Part shown: piece after piece, positions 51,087 to 60,972 of the stretch | Layout of the letters: the number at the start of each line of letters is the position of its first letter | How positions within the stretch are numbered: the first letter of the stretch is position 1 | DNA from: Henriciella sp. | GTDB taxonomy: Bacteria > Pseudomonadota > Alphaproteobacteria > Caulobacterales > Hyphomonadaceae | Direction of reading: 5' to 3' | Assembly: GCA_027019605.1 (NCBI GenBank) | Contig: JALUWJ010000118.1 | Span: 1-60,972, forward strand | Length of the DNA: 60,972 nucleotides | Notes under the pieces: generated by a model | Told to the model about the DNA's origin: nothing | What the model saw: the letters and a program-made list of their open reading frames with translations, nothing else | Databases searched by the model: none | Program-made: the position numbers and the translations under genes

Positions 51087-52508
51087 ATGATCCCGATCAC
51101 CGAATATGCAGGGCGCGATGTCGCCGTCTATGGCCTGGGCCGCACCGGATTGTCCGCTGCGAAAGCCTTGGCTGCGGGCGGCGCGCGTGTGCATGCTTGG
51201 GATGATGGGGACGCAGCTCGGCTGAAGGCTGAAGCTGAAGGCGTGAATGTCAGCGACATCAATAAGCGTGACTGGCAAAAGTTTGCGGCGCTTGTGCTGT
51301 CGCCTGGAATTCCGCTCCGCTTCCCACAGCCGCATCGTCTGGTGCGCATGGCGGAAATGATGAATGTCCCAGTGGTTGGCGATGTCGAACTGTTTGCCCG
51401 CGCGGTTCAAGCCCTGCCGGAAAAAGGCCGCCCGAAAGTTGTCGGCATCACCGGCACCAATGGGAAGTCGACAACCACGGCCTTGATTGGCCATATCCTG
51501 AAAGAGGCCGGTCGTGATGTCCGGGTCGGCGGCAATATTGGCACCGGCGTTCTCGACATGCCGGCGCTGAACGCCAACTCGATCTATGTGCTCGAGCTTT
51601 CCTCTTATCAGCTTGATCTGGTCAGCAGCCTGCGCTGCGACGTTGCGGTGTTTCTGAACATTTCTCCTGACCATCTCGATCGTCATGGCGGGATGGATGG
51701 GTATGTCGAGGCGAAGAAACGCATTTTCGCCAATCAGACAATTCGCGATGTCGCGGTGGTTGGAATTGATGACCCTTATACGCAAGCCATCGCGATGGGG
51801 CGTCAGCGCCCAGGCGGCGCCCGCGTCATCCAGATCAGCTCTGAATTTGGCCTGGCCCGCGGCGTCAGTGCGGTGGATGGTCATTTCTATGATAGCACTG
51901 GCGGGCAAGCGATCCGCGTTGGCAATCTGGCTGAAGCCGAAGCGCTTCCTGGGCGGCACAATTATCAAAACGCTGCGGCAGCCTATGCCGCATGTCAGGC
52001 GCTCGGCGTGGCGCCGGGACGGATCATGGCGGCGATGCGCACCTTCCCGGGGCTTCCACATCGGATGGAACGGGTCGGCGATGTTGGCGGTGTCCGCTTC
52101 GTCAATGACAGCAAAGCGACTAATGCGCAGGCCGCGGAGCAGGCGCTGAAGACCTGGCCAAAAGTGCATTGGATCGCAGGCGGCGTGCCGAAAGCCGAAG
52201 GGATCGTCCCGCTAAAGCCGTGGTTTGACCGGATTGAACAGGCTTACTTGATCGGTGAAAGCGCTGACGCTTTTGCCAAGACGCTGAACGGAAAAGTCAA
52301 AACCGTGAAGTGCGGAACTTTGGAAGCGGCGACCCAAGCAGCGTTCGATGCGGCCAAGGCTGCAGGCGACCCAGATCCGATTGTTTTGCTGTCCCCGGCC
52401 TGTGCGAGCTTTGATCAATATAAGGATTTCGAGGCGCGCGGTGATGCGTTCCGCGAAATTGTTCAACGCCTCGCCGCGCAAGTCGAACCGCAGAAAGAGG
52501 CGGTTTAG
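51087..52508 (+). CDS. murD: UDP-N-acetylmuramoylalanine-D-glutamate ligase
   Basis: Adds D-glutamate to UDP-MurNAc-L-Ala. The 473 aa protein has an N-terminal Rossmann-like domain (VAVYGLGRTGLSAAKALAAG) and the ATP site ITGTNGKSTTTALIG at about 121-135. Further motifs are the carbamylated-lysine region GYVEAKKRIFANQ and FVNDSKATNAQAAEQAL. The C-terminal domain ends LLSPACASFDQYKDFEARGD. It lies 10 bases after mraY. Confidence 0.98.
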   Translation: MIPITEYAGRDVAVYGLGRTGLSAAKALAAGGARVHAWDDGDAARLKAEAEGVNVSDINKRDWQKFAALVLSPGIPLRFPQPHRLVRMAEMMNVPVVGDVELFARAVQALPEKGRPKVVGITGTNGKSTTTALIGHILKEAGRDVRVGGNIGTGVLDMPALNANSIYVLELSSYQLDLVSSLRCDVAVFLNISPDHLDRHGGMDGYVEAKKRIFANQTIRDVAVVGIDDPYTQAIAMGRQRPGGARVIQISSEFGLARGVSAVDGHFYDSTGGQAIRVGNLAEAEALPGRHNYQNAAAAYAACQALGVAPGRIMAAMRTFPGLPHRMERVGDVGGVRFVNDSKATNAQAAEQALKTWPKVHWIAGGVPKAEGIVPLKPWFDRIEQAYLIGESADAFAKTLNGKVKTVKCGTLEAATQAAFDAAKAAGDPDPIVLLSPACASFDQYKDFEARGDAFREIVQRLAAQVEPQKEAV

Positions 52509-52516
52509 GGGGCGGC

Positions 52517-53641
52517 ATGGTTGAAGTTGCGCTCCGACCAAGATCTGCCACCGGGCGTTTCTTAGAATGGCAGCGCGGCTTGGACTGGAGCATCCTGACC
52601 TCAGCGATGATCTTGCTTTGCGTCGGGCTGTTAATGTCCCTCGCAGCCGGTCCGCCTGCTGCCGAACGTCTCGGATACGCCAACGAGTTCCACTTTGTTC
52701 AGCGCCATTCCATGTTTGTGGGTGTCGCCGTGGTGGTGATGGTCGGGGTCAGCATCTTGGACCGGGTCTGGGCGAGGCGCCTCGCCGCGCTGGTCTTTTT
52801 TGGATCAACCGTGTTGCTCGCCTTCATTCTCGTCGCCGGATATGAAGCGAAAGGCGCACAGCGCTGGATCCGGATTGGTAGTTTCGGATTGCAGCCATCA
52901 GAATTTGTAAAACCGGCTCTGGTCGTTTTGTCAGGCTGGCTATTGGCGCAGCGGCGGATCTACCCGAATGGGCCATGGGCGGCGATCACGCTGGTCTTTT
53001 TCTGCTCCACGCTCGGCTTTCTGTTGCTGCAACCGGATGTCGGGCAATCAGCGCTGCTGACCGCGGCCTTTATGGTGACCTTCTTTGTGTCAGGTCTGCC
53101 CTGGCGCTGGGCGGCGATTTTTGTCGGCGGTGGAACCGCGCTCGCCGGTCTGCTCTATGCAACGCTGCCGCACGTGCGTTTCCGGATCAATTCTTTCATC
53201 AACCCGACCGACTATGACACCTATCAGATCGATAAGGCCTCCGAAGCCATTGCGCGCGGCGGTCTGTTTGGCGTTGGGCCAGGTGAGGGCCGGATCAAAA
53301 CCTCGCTGCCGGATGCGCACACAGATTTCATCTACGCTGTCATGGGCGAAGAGTTTGGGTATCTCGCCGCCGTCGGCTTGATCCTGATCTTTGGGTACAT
53401 CGTTTGGAAAGGCCTGCGCACCGCGGCGCGCCTGCACGATCCTTATCCGCGCGCAGCGGCATCCGGATTGTTTGCGCTTTTCGGCCTTCAAGCTGCCACG
53501 AACATCGCCGTAAATGTCAGCCTGATCCCGCCTAAGGGGATGACGCTTCCGTTCATCTCCTCCGGTGGATCGTCGATGATCGGGATCGCGCTCACCCTTG
53601 GCTTGGCGCTGGCTCTTATTCGGCGCGGGCAACGAACCTAG
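52517..53641 (+). CDS. ftsW: Septal peptidoglycan glycosyltransferase FtsW
   Basis: SEDS-family lipid II polymerase of 374 aa with about ten membrane segments, partner of FtsI. Motifs include [18 protein letters not shown] (about 113-130), [10 protein letters not shown] and the catalytic-region loop [20 protein letters not shown], followed by [15 protein letters not shown] and the C-terminal [15 protein letters not shown]. It lies 8 bases after murD and 13 bases before murG. Confidence 0.98.
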   Translation: MVEVALRPRSATGRFLEWQRGLDWSILTSAMILLCVGLLMSLAAGPPAAERLGYANEFHFVQRHSMFVGVAVVVMVGVSILDRVWARRLAALVFFGSTVLLAFILVAGYEAKGAQRWIRIGSFGLQPSEFVKPALVVLSGWLLAQRRIYPNGPWAAITLVFFCSTLGFLLLQPDVGQSALLTAAFMVTFFVSGLPWRWAAIFVGGGTALAGLLYATLPHVRFRINSFINPTDYDTYQIDKASEAIARGGLFGVGPGEGRIKTSLPDAHTDFIYAVMGEEFGYLAAVGLILIFGYIVWKGLRTAARLHDPYPRAAASGLFALFGLQAATNIAVNVSLIPPKGMTLPFISSGGSSMIGIALTLGLALALIRRGQRT

Positions 53642-53654
53642 AAGGCGGCGAGAG

Positions 53655-54749
53655 ATGAGCGACAAACCCCTCGTAGTGATCGGCGCAGGCGGCACAGGCG
53701 GGCATATGTTCCCGGCGGCTGCTTTTGCAGAAGAAATGGCTTCTCGCGGCTGGGAAGTTGGCCTGATCAGCGATGATCGCGGCCTGCGCTATGCCGACAA
53801 ATTTCCAGCGTCTTGGAAACAAGAAGTCAAAGCCGCGAGCCCAAATATTCGCAAGCCTTGGACGCTGCCCGGAACCGCTTTGAAATTGCGGGCGGGCGTG
53901 AATGGCGCGGTGCGGCGCTTTAAACAGGATCAGCGTCCAGCTCTGGTCGCAGGCTTTGGCGGCTATCCGGCCTATCCGGCGCTCTCGGCTGGGCGCCGTT
54001 TAAAAATCCCGCTTCTGATCCATGAGCAGAATGCTGTGCTCGGCCGCGTCAATCGTGTGTTTGCGCAGAACGCCGCCGTGGTGGCTTCTGGTTTTGAGCG
54101 GCTGGATCGGCTGCCGCGCGGCGCCAATCATCAGCCCGTAGGCAATCCTGTCCGCGCGCCGATTGCCGCGATGCGCGATGTCCCATTCCCCAGCATGGAG
54201 GAAGAGCTGACCGTGTTCATTACCGGTGGCTCACAAGGCGCGCGCATCCTGGGGCAAGCCATTCCGCTGGCGATTGCCAATCATATCCCGGCGCCATTGC
54301 GAGCGCGTCTGCACATTGTTCAGCAAGTGCGCGAAGAACAGTTAGAAGAAGTCCGCGCGATCTATGACAAGGTGCAGGTCAAAGCGACGCTACAATCCTT
54401 TTTCTCCGATATGCCGGACCGACTCGCGGCGGCGCATCTCGTGATCGCGCGATCCGGTGCAGGAACGGTCAGCGAGATTGCCGCCGTGGGCCGGCCTTCA
54501 ATCCTGATCCCACTCAAGATCGCGATGGACAATCACCAGGAAGCAAATGCCGAAGGCCTAGTCGAGGCAGGCGCTGCTGACATGTTGCTCGAGGATAATC
54601 TTTATCCAAATCTGCTCGGGGAGCTTCTGGCGCTGCGTCTCGGTGATGCCAATGACATGGCCGTGCGTGCGGCCGCAGCGAAGGCGATTGGCAACATTCG
54701 CGCTGCGCAGGATCTTGCGGATCTCGCTGAAAGCGCTGCAGCGCGATGA
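53655..54749 (+). CDS. murG: Undecaprenyldiphospho-muramoylpentapeptide GlcNAc-transferase
   Basis: Converts lipid I to lipid II on the cytosolic membrane face. The protein is 364 aa; the start at 53655 follows GGCGAGAG, and the longer frame from 53598 overlaps ftsW. The Gly-rich donor-side loop [15 protein letters not shown] lies at 9-23. [14 protein letters not shown] follows in the N-domain. [14 protein letters not shown] and [20 protein letters not shown] form the UDP-GlcNAc site. The stop overlaps the next gene by 4 bases. Confidence 0.98.
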   Translation: MSDKPLVVIGAGGTGGHMFPAAAFAEEMASRGWEVGLISDDRGLRYADKFPASWKQEVKAASPNIRKPWTLPGTALKLRAGVNGAVRRFKQDQRPALVAGFGGYPAYPALSAGRRLKIPLLIHEQNAVLGRVNRVFAQNAAVVASGFERLDRLPRGANHQPVGNPVRAPIAAMRDVPFPSMEEELTVFITGGSQGARILGQAIPLAIANHIPAPLRARLHIVQQVREEQLEEVRAIYDKVQVKATLQSFFSDMPDRLAAAHLVIARSGAGTVSEIAAVGRPSILIPLKIAMDNHQEANAEGLVEAGAADMLLEDNLYPNLLGELLALRLGDANDMAVRAAAAKAIGNIRAAQDLADLAESAAAR

Positions 54750-55132
54750 TCCGGATTTCCGCCTATCTCGCCATCGCGTTTGGGGTGTTTCTATTCATTG
54801 GCGAGATCGTGCGAAACTGGGGAGATTGGCAATGGTGGCCGTTTTGGGTCGTTGACTATATTGGCGCCTCGCTTCTCATTTTTGGCGGCCAGCGCGCGCT
54901 CAATACCGGCACGATCAGGTGGCTCAGCGGCGGTTGGGGATTCACCGCCGCGATGTTTTGGATGTCGTTCTTTCGTCATGTTGAGAACCTTCGAACGGGC
55001 GATGCCGAAACAAATGGCCCGATCGCAGAGTCGCCGCTGACCGTGATCATCGGGATAATGTTGGCCCTCGCTTTGGCGGGGCTGCTAATGGCGTTATTGG
55101 GTAAGCGACCGGAAAGGCCTGAAACCACCTAA
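54746..55132 (+). CDS. Hypothetical membrane protein inserted after murG (128 aa)
   Basis: A 128 aa protein with about four hydrophobic segments ([68 protein letters not shown]). A Trp-rich loop ([11 protein letters not shown]) and a charged C-terminus (KRPERPETT) are visible. No known family. It overlaps murG by 4 bases, so it is probably translated from the dcw transcript. Its 3' end overlaps the convergent DUF3291 gene by 4 bases. Confidence 0.8.
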   Translation: MIRISAYLAIAFGVFLFIGEIVRNWGDWQWWPFWVVDYIGASLLIFGGQRALNTGTIRWLSGGWGFTAAMFWMSFFRHVENLRTGDAETNGPIAESPLTVIIGIMLALALAGLLMALLGKRPERPETT

Positions 55133-55611
55133 GCCGCGCTGCAGCGATGCGTTTCGTACATTTTCGCTTCTTTCAGCCATTCCCATCCAAACGCATCGGC
55201 TGAGTCGCCATGTGTTTGGCGGTGTTCGAGTTTTGCCAGCGCTTCGTCGAGGGTTGGTTCATGGCCTTCCGGCACCCACCACATGACAAAGTGCATTTGC
55301 CCGAGAACCTCGAACCATTCCTCGCGGCGCTCATAAAATTTCTTGTGCACGGTGCCCCAGACGAATTTTTCGAGGCTTTCAACATCTTCCCACACGGTCA
55401 AATTGGCAACGAATTGCGGGTCACCATCGATCTTTGCCTCAGTGTTCCCGGTGCCAGGCTCGCCTGAACCTTCCATCATCCAGACAAAGCCCGGCATTTG
55501 TTTGCCGAGCCCATTGATGAAATCGAGATTGTCCATGAAGTCTTTGACCTTCGGGTCTTCGGTCGGCGCAACCAGACGCCCGACGTTTAATTCCGCAAGC
55601 TGCATCTTCAT
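55129..55611 (-). CDS. DUF3291-family protein, antisense to the dcw cluster
   Basis: A soluble protein of 160 aa. The ATG at 55611 has GGAGAC upstream; an extension to 55647 is less likely. Features match DUF3291, a dimeric alpha/beta-barrel-like family: LAELNVGRLVAPTEDPKV at the start, FMDNLDFINGLGKQMPGFVW, LTVWEDVESLEKFVWGTVHK and MHFVMWWVPEGHEPTLDEAL. The reaction is unknown. It lies on the opposite strand between murG and murC and interrupts the cluster. Confidence 0.87.
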   Translation of the reverse strand: MKMQLAELNVGRLVAPTEDPKVKDFMDNLDFINGLGKQMPGFVWMMEGSGEPGTGNTEAKIDGDPQFVANLTVWEDVESLEKFVWGTVHKKFYERREEWFEVLGQMHFVMWWVPEGHEPTLDEALAKLEHRQTHGDSADAFGWEWLKEAKMYETHRCSAA

Positions 55612-55757
55612 GAAATGTCTCCATCTTTTCGTCATGAACCCATGCACATTGGGCCCTATCGCGCCAGAGAGAAAGTCTCGGGTCAGCCATGAACTTGCCT
55701 CGTGCGCGCGGAACAGGCTAAGCGCCTTTTAGTGCCTCAATCGGACAGAGAGATTTC

Positions 55758-57167
55758 ATGAAACCGTCCCCAACCCCATTCCCGCTCGGCCCAGCTCATC
55801 TTGTTGGTATTGGCGGCATCGGCATGTCGGGCATCGCCGAGATCATGATCAATCTCGGCTATCAGGTTCAGGGCTCTGATATGAAAGAGAGCGCCAATGT
55901 TGAGCGCCTTCGCGAGCGCGGCGCTGTGGTCCATATCGGACACACGGCAGAGAATGTCGCCGGCACCAGCGCGGTGATCATCTCGAGTGCCATCAAAGGC
56001 GACAATGTCGAAGTGCAAGCCGCCCGCGCTGCCGGGATCCCCGTCGTGCGCCGCGCAGACATGCTGGCTGAGATTATTCGCTTGAAATGGACCGTCGCGG
56101 TTGCCGGAACGCATGGCAAAACCACCACAACAACTATGGTCGCCGCGCTTCTAGACGGCGCCGGGATTGATCCAACCGTGATCAATGGCGGGATCATCAA
56201 TGCTTATGGCTCAAATGCGAAAGCCGGGGATGGCGACTGGATCGTGCTCGAAGCAGACGAGAGCGACGGCACATTCATGAAGATCCGCCCGACGATTGCG
56301 ATCGTCACAAATATGGATCCGGAACATATGGAGCATTATGGCTCGATGGACGCGCTGCGCGATGCGTTCGATACATATGTTGGCAATATTCCGTTCTATG
56401 GGTTCGGGGTATTGTGCACCGACCATCCTGAGGTGGCCGCCATGGTGGCGCGCGTTTCGGACCGCCGGATCATCACTTACGGATACAATCGCCAGGCTGA
56501 TGTCCGCGCAGTGAACCTACAGCCCTCGACCGAAGGGGTTACCTTTGATGTCATGATCCGGGCTCAGCTGAATGTGGCCGAGCGCGTGATTGAGCAGGTC
56601 TTCCTGCCCATGGCGGGTGAGCATAATGTATCCAACGCATTGGCTGCGATTGCGGTGGCGGTCGAGCTTGGTGCAACCAATGAGCAGCTCCGCGACAGCC
56701 TGAAAGCGTTTGGCGGGGTCAAACGCCGCTTTACGCCGGTTGGCGAATGGAACGGCGTGAAGATCATTGATGATTATGCCCACCACCCGGTTGAGATTGA
56801 AGCCTGCCTAAAAGCGGCTCGCGCCATCCAGGGACAGGGGCGGGTGATCGCGATTTCCCAGCCGCATCGCTATTCCCGGCTCGAGGATTTGTTCGAAGAT
56901 TTCGCCCAATGCTATCGCGAGGCCGATATTGCCGTGATTACGCCCGTCTTTGCGGCTGGTGAAAGCCCAATAGAAGGCGTCGATCACACGGCTTTGGTCG
57001 CCAGTATGAAGGGCCATGGTCACAAAGAAGCGCACACTTTGGGTGACTTGGAAACCTTACCGCAACTGATCAAACAGATCGCCAAGCCGGGCGATATGGT
57101 CGTGTGCATGGGCGCGGGCAGTATCTCCGCGCATGCCAACACGCTGATTGAGGCTCTGAATAAGTAG
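55758..57167 (+). CDS. murC: UDP-N-acetylmuramate-L-alanine ligase
   Basis: First amino-acid ligase of the pathway, adding L-Ala to UDP-MurNAc. The 469 aa protein has the N-terminal motif [17 protein letters not shown] (about 13-29). The ATP site [18 protein letters not shown] is at about 114-131, followed by [12 protein letters not shown] and the C-terminal [18 protein letters not shown]. It needs its own promoter, since DUF3291 lies antisense just upstream. Confidence 0.98.
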   Translation: MKPSPTPFPLGPAHLVGIGGIGMSGIAEIMINLGYQVQGSDMKESANVERLRERGAVVHIGHTAENVAGTSAVIISSAIKGDNVEVQAARAAGIPVVRRADMLAEIIRLKWTVAVAGTHGKTTTTTMVAALLDGAGIDPTVINGGIINAYGSNAKAGDGDWIVLEADESDGTFMKIRPTIAIVTNMDPEHMEHYGSMDALRDAFDTYVGNIPFYGFGVLCTDHPEVAAMVARVSDRRIITYGYNRQADVRAVNLQPSTEGVTFDVMIRAQLNVAERVIEQVFLPMAGEHNVSNALAAIAVAVELGATNEQLRDSLKAFGGVKRRFTPVGEWNGVKIIDDYAHHPVEIEACLKAARAIQGQGRVIAISQPHRYSRLEDLFEDFAQCYREADIAVITPVFAAGESPIEGVDHTALVASMKGHGHKEAHTLGDLETLPQLIKQIAKPGDMVVCMGAGSISAHANTLIEALNK

Positions 57168-57255
57168 CCGTCATGGTAAACAGAGCTGGCTAAATTGCGC
57201 CGAGCATTGTTCCGTTTTGTCAAAGACTCGCTGGCACCCCTAGGTCTGAAAAGAC

Positions 57256-57840
57256 GTGAGGGACGGCGTCGTGTGGACGAAATCACTCTTTATTTTGGCG
57301 ATCAGTTTGATCCTCTCCGTGGCGGGTGTGATAGCTCAGCATGGGGGCGATGAGGAGCCTGTCTTAAGGCTTCGCTTGCAGGACCAAACGCCTGCGCCCG
57401 CGCGCCATGTGATGTTGCGGCCGCGCTTCGACACGGCCGTCACCTCGCCATCACAGCCGGTTCCAATGCCGAAAGTTCGCGTGCATAAGCCGGGGCCGGT
57501 TGGCACATTTGCATTTGTAAGCACGGCGCACCCAAATCTGGTTCTGGCGATTGGCTCCAGCGAAGACCGATCGGAGCTCGGCCGGCAGATTGACCGCGCA
57601 ATCGTAAATACTGGGCAGCGCAGCCAGCTATACGATCATGCGCGCGACCGGGCTCCGTTTATCGGCCTGGGTCTACAGGTGGGAGCCGCCAAATCAGGCT
57701 GGTCGATGGATGCCACAATTGGCGCAAGCCTGGTCGACCGGGCTGAACCTGCCCGGGTGTTCGGCGCACTGGATGTTCAACAAACAGCTGCGCTGGAAGC
57801 TGAAGCGCGGGCGAATTTCAGGCTGAGATATCGGTTCTAG
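57256..57840 (+). CDS. Secreted hypothetical protein between murC and murB
   Basis: A GTG-initiated protein of 194 aa; a second GTG at 57271 would give 189 aa with MWTKSLFILAISLILSVAG as signal peptide. The mature part is Pro/Arg-rich at first (TPAPARHVMLRPRFDTAV) and ends with short beta-like strands closing in ANFRLRYRF. An aromatic C-terminal residue is typical of outer-membrane proteins. No family recognised. It lies 88 bases after murC on the same strand. Confidence 0.65.
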   Translation: MRDGVVWTKSLFILAISLILSVAGVIAQHGGDEEPVLRLRLQDQTPAPARHVMLRPRFDTAVTSPSQPVPMPKVRVHKPGPVGTFAFVSTAHPNLVLAIGSSEDRSELGRQIDRAIVNTGQRSQLYDHARDRAPFIGLGLQVGAAKSGWSMDATIGASLVDRAEPARVFGALDVQQTAALEAEARANFRLRYRF

Positions 57841-58517
57841 GTGATGATCGTCGCAGTGGTTGAATCGGCGACAGCATTGGCGGCGCGTATCGCTTCATTG
57901 ACCGCCGTAACAACGGCATCTGTGGCCTCCAGGGTCAGGCATTCTCCCGCCGCGATTGACGCAATTCTGTCAGCGTGCGCGGCGAGGTCTGCAGCGTCAA
58001 AATTATAGTCCAAAAGGCCAACCGCCTTGGAGAGCGCGATGGTCAAACACAAACGTTCATCAATCGGACCGTTCTCAAACATGGCGGCGGCCATTTCCTG
58101 TTTCAGCGCTGTTTCGAGCACCGGGGACGCTTCAGGCCAGATCGTTCTTGTGAACAGGCCAAACACGCGTGTCTTCTCACGCGACAGAGCGCCAAGGTGA
58201 CACAGCTCATCGGCGAGCGTGGCGATAAAGTCTTTCTGATTGCCGAGGGCCGACACCCAATATGACAGGTCCTGACGTTTTGCAGCGCCGCCAATCGCCT
58301 CGTCACACATGCCGAGGAATGCTCCGAGATTGAGGGTGTGACGCAAAGGGATGATCGATTGCGGTTCCAGCTGCAGCTCGATCGCTCCGCGCAATATAAG
58401 ATCGGCCAGCGCGGCACCAGCGAGCGCTGGTTGATAGTATCCGTCTTCTGTCCTGCCGGTGGCGTCATTCAACGACAGCAAGAGGAGACCCTGGGGAAGT
58501 GAAATATCCATGTTCAT
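57837..58517 (-). CDS. GPP34 (Golgi phosphoprotein 3-like) family protein
   Basis: A 226 aa soluble, largely helical protein. The ATG at 58517 follows AAGGGGCG; upstream codons to 58832 lie antisense to murB and are rejected. The N-terminal segment [20 protein letters not shown], then [20 protein letters not shown], is characteristic of the GPP34 domain, which binds phosphoinositides in eukaryotes and has unknown function in bacteria. It overlaps the end of the secreted protein gene by 4 bases and is divergent from murB, 45 bases away. Confidence 0.87.
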   Translation of the reverse strand: MNMDISLPQGLLLLSLNDATGRTEDGYYQPALAGAALADLILRGAIELQLEPQSIIPLRHTLNLGAFLGMCDEAIGGAAKRQDLSYWVSALGNQKDFIATLADELCHLGALSREKTRVFGLFTRTIWPEASPVLETALKQEMAAAMFENGPIDERLCLTIALSKAVGLLDYNFDAADLAAHADRIASIAAGECLTLEATDAVVTAVNEAIRAANAVADSTTATIIT

Positions 58518-58562
58518 GTCTTCGCCCCTTTTCGCCACTGCCGACAAGCGGTAGGCGAAGCT

Positions 58563-59495
58563 ATGACCTTCGATTTTAGCGCTTTGCCAGAGTTTCGCGG
58601 CAAAATGATGAAGAATGCAGCACTTGCGCCGTATACGTGGTTTCGTGTGGGCGGCACAGCTGACATGTTGGTGCTGCCTGCAGACATTGAAGACTTGCAG
58701 GCGGTGATGAAAGCGCTCCCGACAGATATCGCGGTAACCGTGCTGGGTGTCGGATCCAACACAATTGTACGCGATGGCGGCATTGAAGGCGTCGTGATCC
58801 GCCTTATGGGCAAATATTGGGGCGACATTCAACGCGAGGGCGAACGTGGTCTTATCGCCCGCGCCGGCGCTTTGGATCTGTCCGTGGCGAAAGCCGCCAC
58901 CCGCGAAGGGCTCAGCGGTTTGTCATTCCTTTCTGGAATACCTGGCTCGATTGGCGGCGCCGTTCGCACCAATGCGGGTTGTTATGGCCATGAATTGAGC
59001 GATGTGGTGACAGCTGTCGACGGGGTCACGCGATCAGGAGAACAGGTCAGACTGACCCGCGACGAGATCGAGTTTTCGTATCGCCATACCGATTTTCCAT
59101 CCGACATCATCGTGACCGAACTTCACCTTCGCGGTGAGACGGACGGCGATCCGGACGCGCTCGCTGAAGAGATTGCAGAGCATCAAAAGCGCCGCGCGGA
59201 GACCCAACCGATCAAGGATAAAACCGGTGGATCGACATTCGCCAATCCTGACCCGCCCGGCACACCGAACGCCCGATCGAGCTGGAAATTGATCGATGCA
59301 GCTGGCTGCCGAGGCTTAAAGGTTGGCGGCGCCATGGTGAGCGAGAAACACTGCAACTTCTTGATCAATACCGGCAACGCGACCGCCGCCGATATTGAAG
59401 CGCTTGGCGAGCTCGTCCGGGCCCGTGTGCTGGCGCATTCCGGCGTCGACCTCCGATGGGAAATTCGCCGGATTGGCCGGTTGCGGGCAGACTAG
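58563..59495 (+). CDS. murB: UDP-N-acetylenolpyruvoylglucosamine reductase
   Basis: FAD-dependent reduction of the enolpyruvyl group to give UDP-MurNAc. The 310 aa protein shows [16 protein letters not shown] (about 24-39), the FAD-binding [20 protein letters not shown] (about 60-79) and [21 protein letters not shown] (split here: [21 protein letters not shown]). The catalytic Ser is in [14 protein letters not shown], and a C-terminal [20 protein letters not shown] follows. After it the cluster does not continue to ddl-ftsQAZ. It overlaps the convergent receptor gene by 4 bases. Confidence 0.98.
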   Translation: MTFDFSALPEFRGKMMKNAALAPYTWFRVGGTADMLVLPADIEDLQAVMKALPTDIAVTVLGVGSNTIVRDGGIEGVVIRLMGKYWGDIQREGERGLIARAGALDLSVAKAATREGLSGLSFLSGIPGSIGGAVRTNAGCYGHELSDVVTAVDGVTRSGEQVRLTRDEIEFSYRHTDFPSDIIVTELHLRGETDGDPDALAEEIAEHQKRRAETQPIKDKTGGSTFANPDPPGTPNARSSWKLIDAAGCRGLKVGGAMVSEKHCNFLINTGNATAADIEALGELVRARVLAHSGVDLRWEIRRIGRLRAD

Positions 59496-60972
59496 AACGA
59501 GCCCTGCAGTCTCAAGGTTAGAATGCCGCCAAAGTTTCGGCTGCGATCTTCGATTTGACGGATCGTGCCATTGCGATCTGGGGTATATTCAATCCGCTGA
59601 AAATCATCATCGCTGTCGGTCAGGTTGGCGTAGAACAGTGACGCGGTCATCCCAAAAACATCCTTGTGCTCGATGAAGGCCCAAGAAAACCCCTGAGGCT
59701 GTGTGAAATAGCGCCGCACATTGCGTCGAAACACTGGTGCGTCTTCAAACCGCTCATAGTTGATGCCCCAGGCCCAATCCGTTTTCGGAATATCGTGGCG
59801 AAAGTTCAGCTCGTAAAAGTAAATCGTGTTGCCGTTAAAATCGCGGGTCTCGCCGGTGAACGGATCATCTACGAATGTGTCTTGTGCAAACAGTTCATAT
59901 TCGAGTTGTGCGCCAGTCCAGCCAAGATTGTCGAACTTGATGGTGCCATCGATTTCGATTCCGAAGCGGGAGGCGGTATCGATATTGCCGGGTCCTTCGC
60001 CAATCTCTTGAGGAGTCGTGTTGGGAATAGCAATCGGGACCAAATCTCCTAGATCCTCGATTTGCTCTCCGAAGACTTCCGCGGTGACGGCGCCCCAGCT
60101 GCCAAAATCGCGCTCAACTTCAAGGCCGAGCCGCCAGCGTTGATCCGGGACGATGTCAATATTACCGGCATTATCATCGCCGCGGTTCAGATCCACATTG
60201 GAGACGAAATCGAAGAAGTTTAGCTGCCCAACCTCACGCGTGATTGAGGCATTGATCTTGGTTTTATCATTCATCGTCCAAGCGAGAGAGGCAGAGCCTT
60301 TCGGACGGGTAAAGCGTCGCGTTTGTGATGCCTGGACGCTTTCCGACATGATTTCGGACTGCTCAACGCCGAGTGAGGTCTGCAGGCGCAGATCTTTTGT
60401 GAGCTGTCGGCCGTGGGTGATGAAGGCTTCGCCGCGCTTTTCCTCGACCCGCACTGCAGGGTTGGCTGCAACTTCGGTGACGGCGTCAAATGTCGTTCCA
60501 GTAAATCTTTGCTGCTCATTTTCGAGCGTATTGAAAGCCCCCTCAAGCGAGAATTGCCAATCTGAATTGTTGGCACCGGTGAGATTGTACTCGCCGCGCA
60601 AAATGCTTTCGCTTTCATCTGTCGTGCTGTCGAAGATGTTGTTTCGTAGGTTTGTCCCATCCACATTCGCGCCGAAAGATTTCGCACGTGTTGGGCTATG
60701 TTCGTTGCGCTGCAGACCGATCAGTTTGAACCGGCCCGGCCCGAGATCGAGCTCATAATCACCGCTGACCTCGCTGTTCCATTCGTTTTCTTTAAATTGG
60801 AAAACAGATTGGCTCAGCAGCGTGCCATCTGGAGCAAACTCACTAGTGGTTTCGCGTTGGTCAGGTTCCCACAAATTGTATTCGGCATTCAAATTGGCGA
60901 TGTGGCCGTTTGCAGGTTTCCAATTCAGGCTGCCATTTATGTTGACGAAATCGGCGATGAACGTGAATTCTT
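59492..60972 (-). CDS. TonB-dependent outer-membrane receptor, C-terminal part (truncated by window end)
   Basis: The frame runs out of the window at its 5' end: residues [19 protein letters not shown] precede the first in-frame start near 60892, so the N-terminal plug domain lies beyond. The visible about 490 residues are beta-barrel strands with alternating aromatic and polar residues ([40 protein letters not shown]) and end in LTLRLQGSF, the terminal-Phe barrel signal. Tyr/Trp- and Asp-rich loops fit a TonB-dependent receptor. The ligand is unknown. Confidence 0.85.
   Translation of the reverse strand, partial: EFTFIADFVNINGSLNWKPANGHIANLNAEYNLWEPDQRETTSEFAPDGTLLSQSVFQFKENEWNSEVSGDYELDLGPGRFKLIGLQRNEHSPTRAKSFGANVDGTNLRNNIFDSTTDESESILRGEYNLTGANNSDWQFSLEGAFNTLENEQQRFTGTTFDAVTEVAANPAVRVEEKRGEAFITHGRQLTKDLRLQTSLGVEQSEIMSESVQASQTRRFTRPKGSASLAWTMNDKTKINASITREVGQLNFFDFVSNVDLNRGDDNAGNIDIVPDQRWRLGLEVERDFGSWGAVTAEVFGEQIEDLGDLVPIAIPNTTPQEIGEGPGNIDTASRFGIEIDGTIKFDNLGWTGAQLEYELFAQDTFVDDPFTGETRDFNGNTIYFYELNFRHDIPKTDWAWGINYERFEDAPVFRRNVRRYFTQPQGFSWAFIEHKDVFGMTASLFYANLTDSDDDFQRIEYTPDRNGTIRQIEDRSRNFGGILTLRLQGSF

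Noticed and set aside
50925-52169. 414-codon minus-strand frame antisense to murD
   Set aside because: It lies entirely inside murD (and the end of mraY), is His/Arg-rich and has no family features.

Overview
The window is chromosomal DNA of an alphaproteobacterium, most likely from the Caulobacterales/Hyphomonadaceae branch. The evidence is a set of lineage markers: GcrA (27186-27713), GapR (37581-37841), a MucR/Ros-type regulator (8151-8564), an MmcB repair protein, an UrcA-family protein, a TorF-type porin, a SAM-II riboswitch in front of metA, and the gene orders def-fmt-truA and proA-nadD-rsfS-rlmH. No tRNA, rRNA, CRISPR array, prophage or insertion sequence is visible. Genus is an inference; no 16S gene is present.

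Layout. 1-7.8 kb: translation and repair housekeeping (def, a tiny membrane protein, fmt, a GNAT, truA, then the ruvCAB operon on the minus strand) with an SDR, a DsbA-like isomerase and a LysR regulator. 7.9-21.3 kb: a mostly catabolic accessory stretch. It holds enoyl-CoA hydratases, a Baeyer-Villiger monooxygenase divergent from a cytochrome P450, an acyl-CoA dehydrogenase, a membrane-anchored alpha/beta hydrolase and a medium-chain reductase, with mucR and metA (SAM-II riboswitch) embedded. 21.5-27 kb: sulfate activation (cysD, cysNC), an ABC-F ATPase and an ABC-2 permease. 27.2-34.3 kb: gcrA with DnaA-box-like sites, a porin, ergothioneine synthesis (egtB-egtD), thpR, DUF2853, an aldo/keto reductase and a BAX-inhibitor-like protein. 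34.4-39.3 kb: small and hypothetical proteins, the mmcB repair locus with a LexA-like box, msrB, gapR and an SDR. 39.3-44.2 kb: rlmH, rsfS, an asparaginase-like domain, nadD, proA and trkH on the minus strand.

44.5-59.5 kb is the dcw (division and cell wall) cluster: mraZ-rsmH-ftsL-ftsI-murE-(gap)-mraY-murD-ftsW-murG-...-murC-...-murB. Its genes mostly overlap by 4 bases or sit within about 10 bases, so they are probably co-transcribed. Two departures from the usual order stand out. murF is missing between murE and mraY, where 419 bases of unrecognised sequence lie instead. After murB the cluster ends at a convergent TonB-dependent receptor instead of continuing to ddl-ftsQ-ftsA-ftsZ. Unrelated genes (a membrane protein, DUF3291, a secreted protein and GPP34) are inserted around murC.

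The most interesting signals are these. (1) A four-box, 10-bp-phased MraZ-type operator lies upstream of mraZ, and one degenerate box creates a GANTC methylation site. (2) An uncharacterised protein directly downstream of mmcB carries a C-terminal QLDLF sliding-clamp motif, and a LexA-like box sits on the mmcB promoter. (3) murF is absent from the dcw cluster. (4) A three-copy, exactly 20-bp-phased repeat lies upstream of the metA riboswitch. (5) rsfS appears to start at a CTG codon. (6) The gcrA promoter region has paired DnaA-like boxes and a GANTC site.
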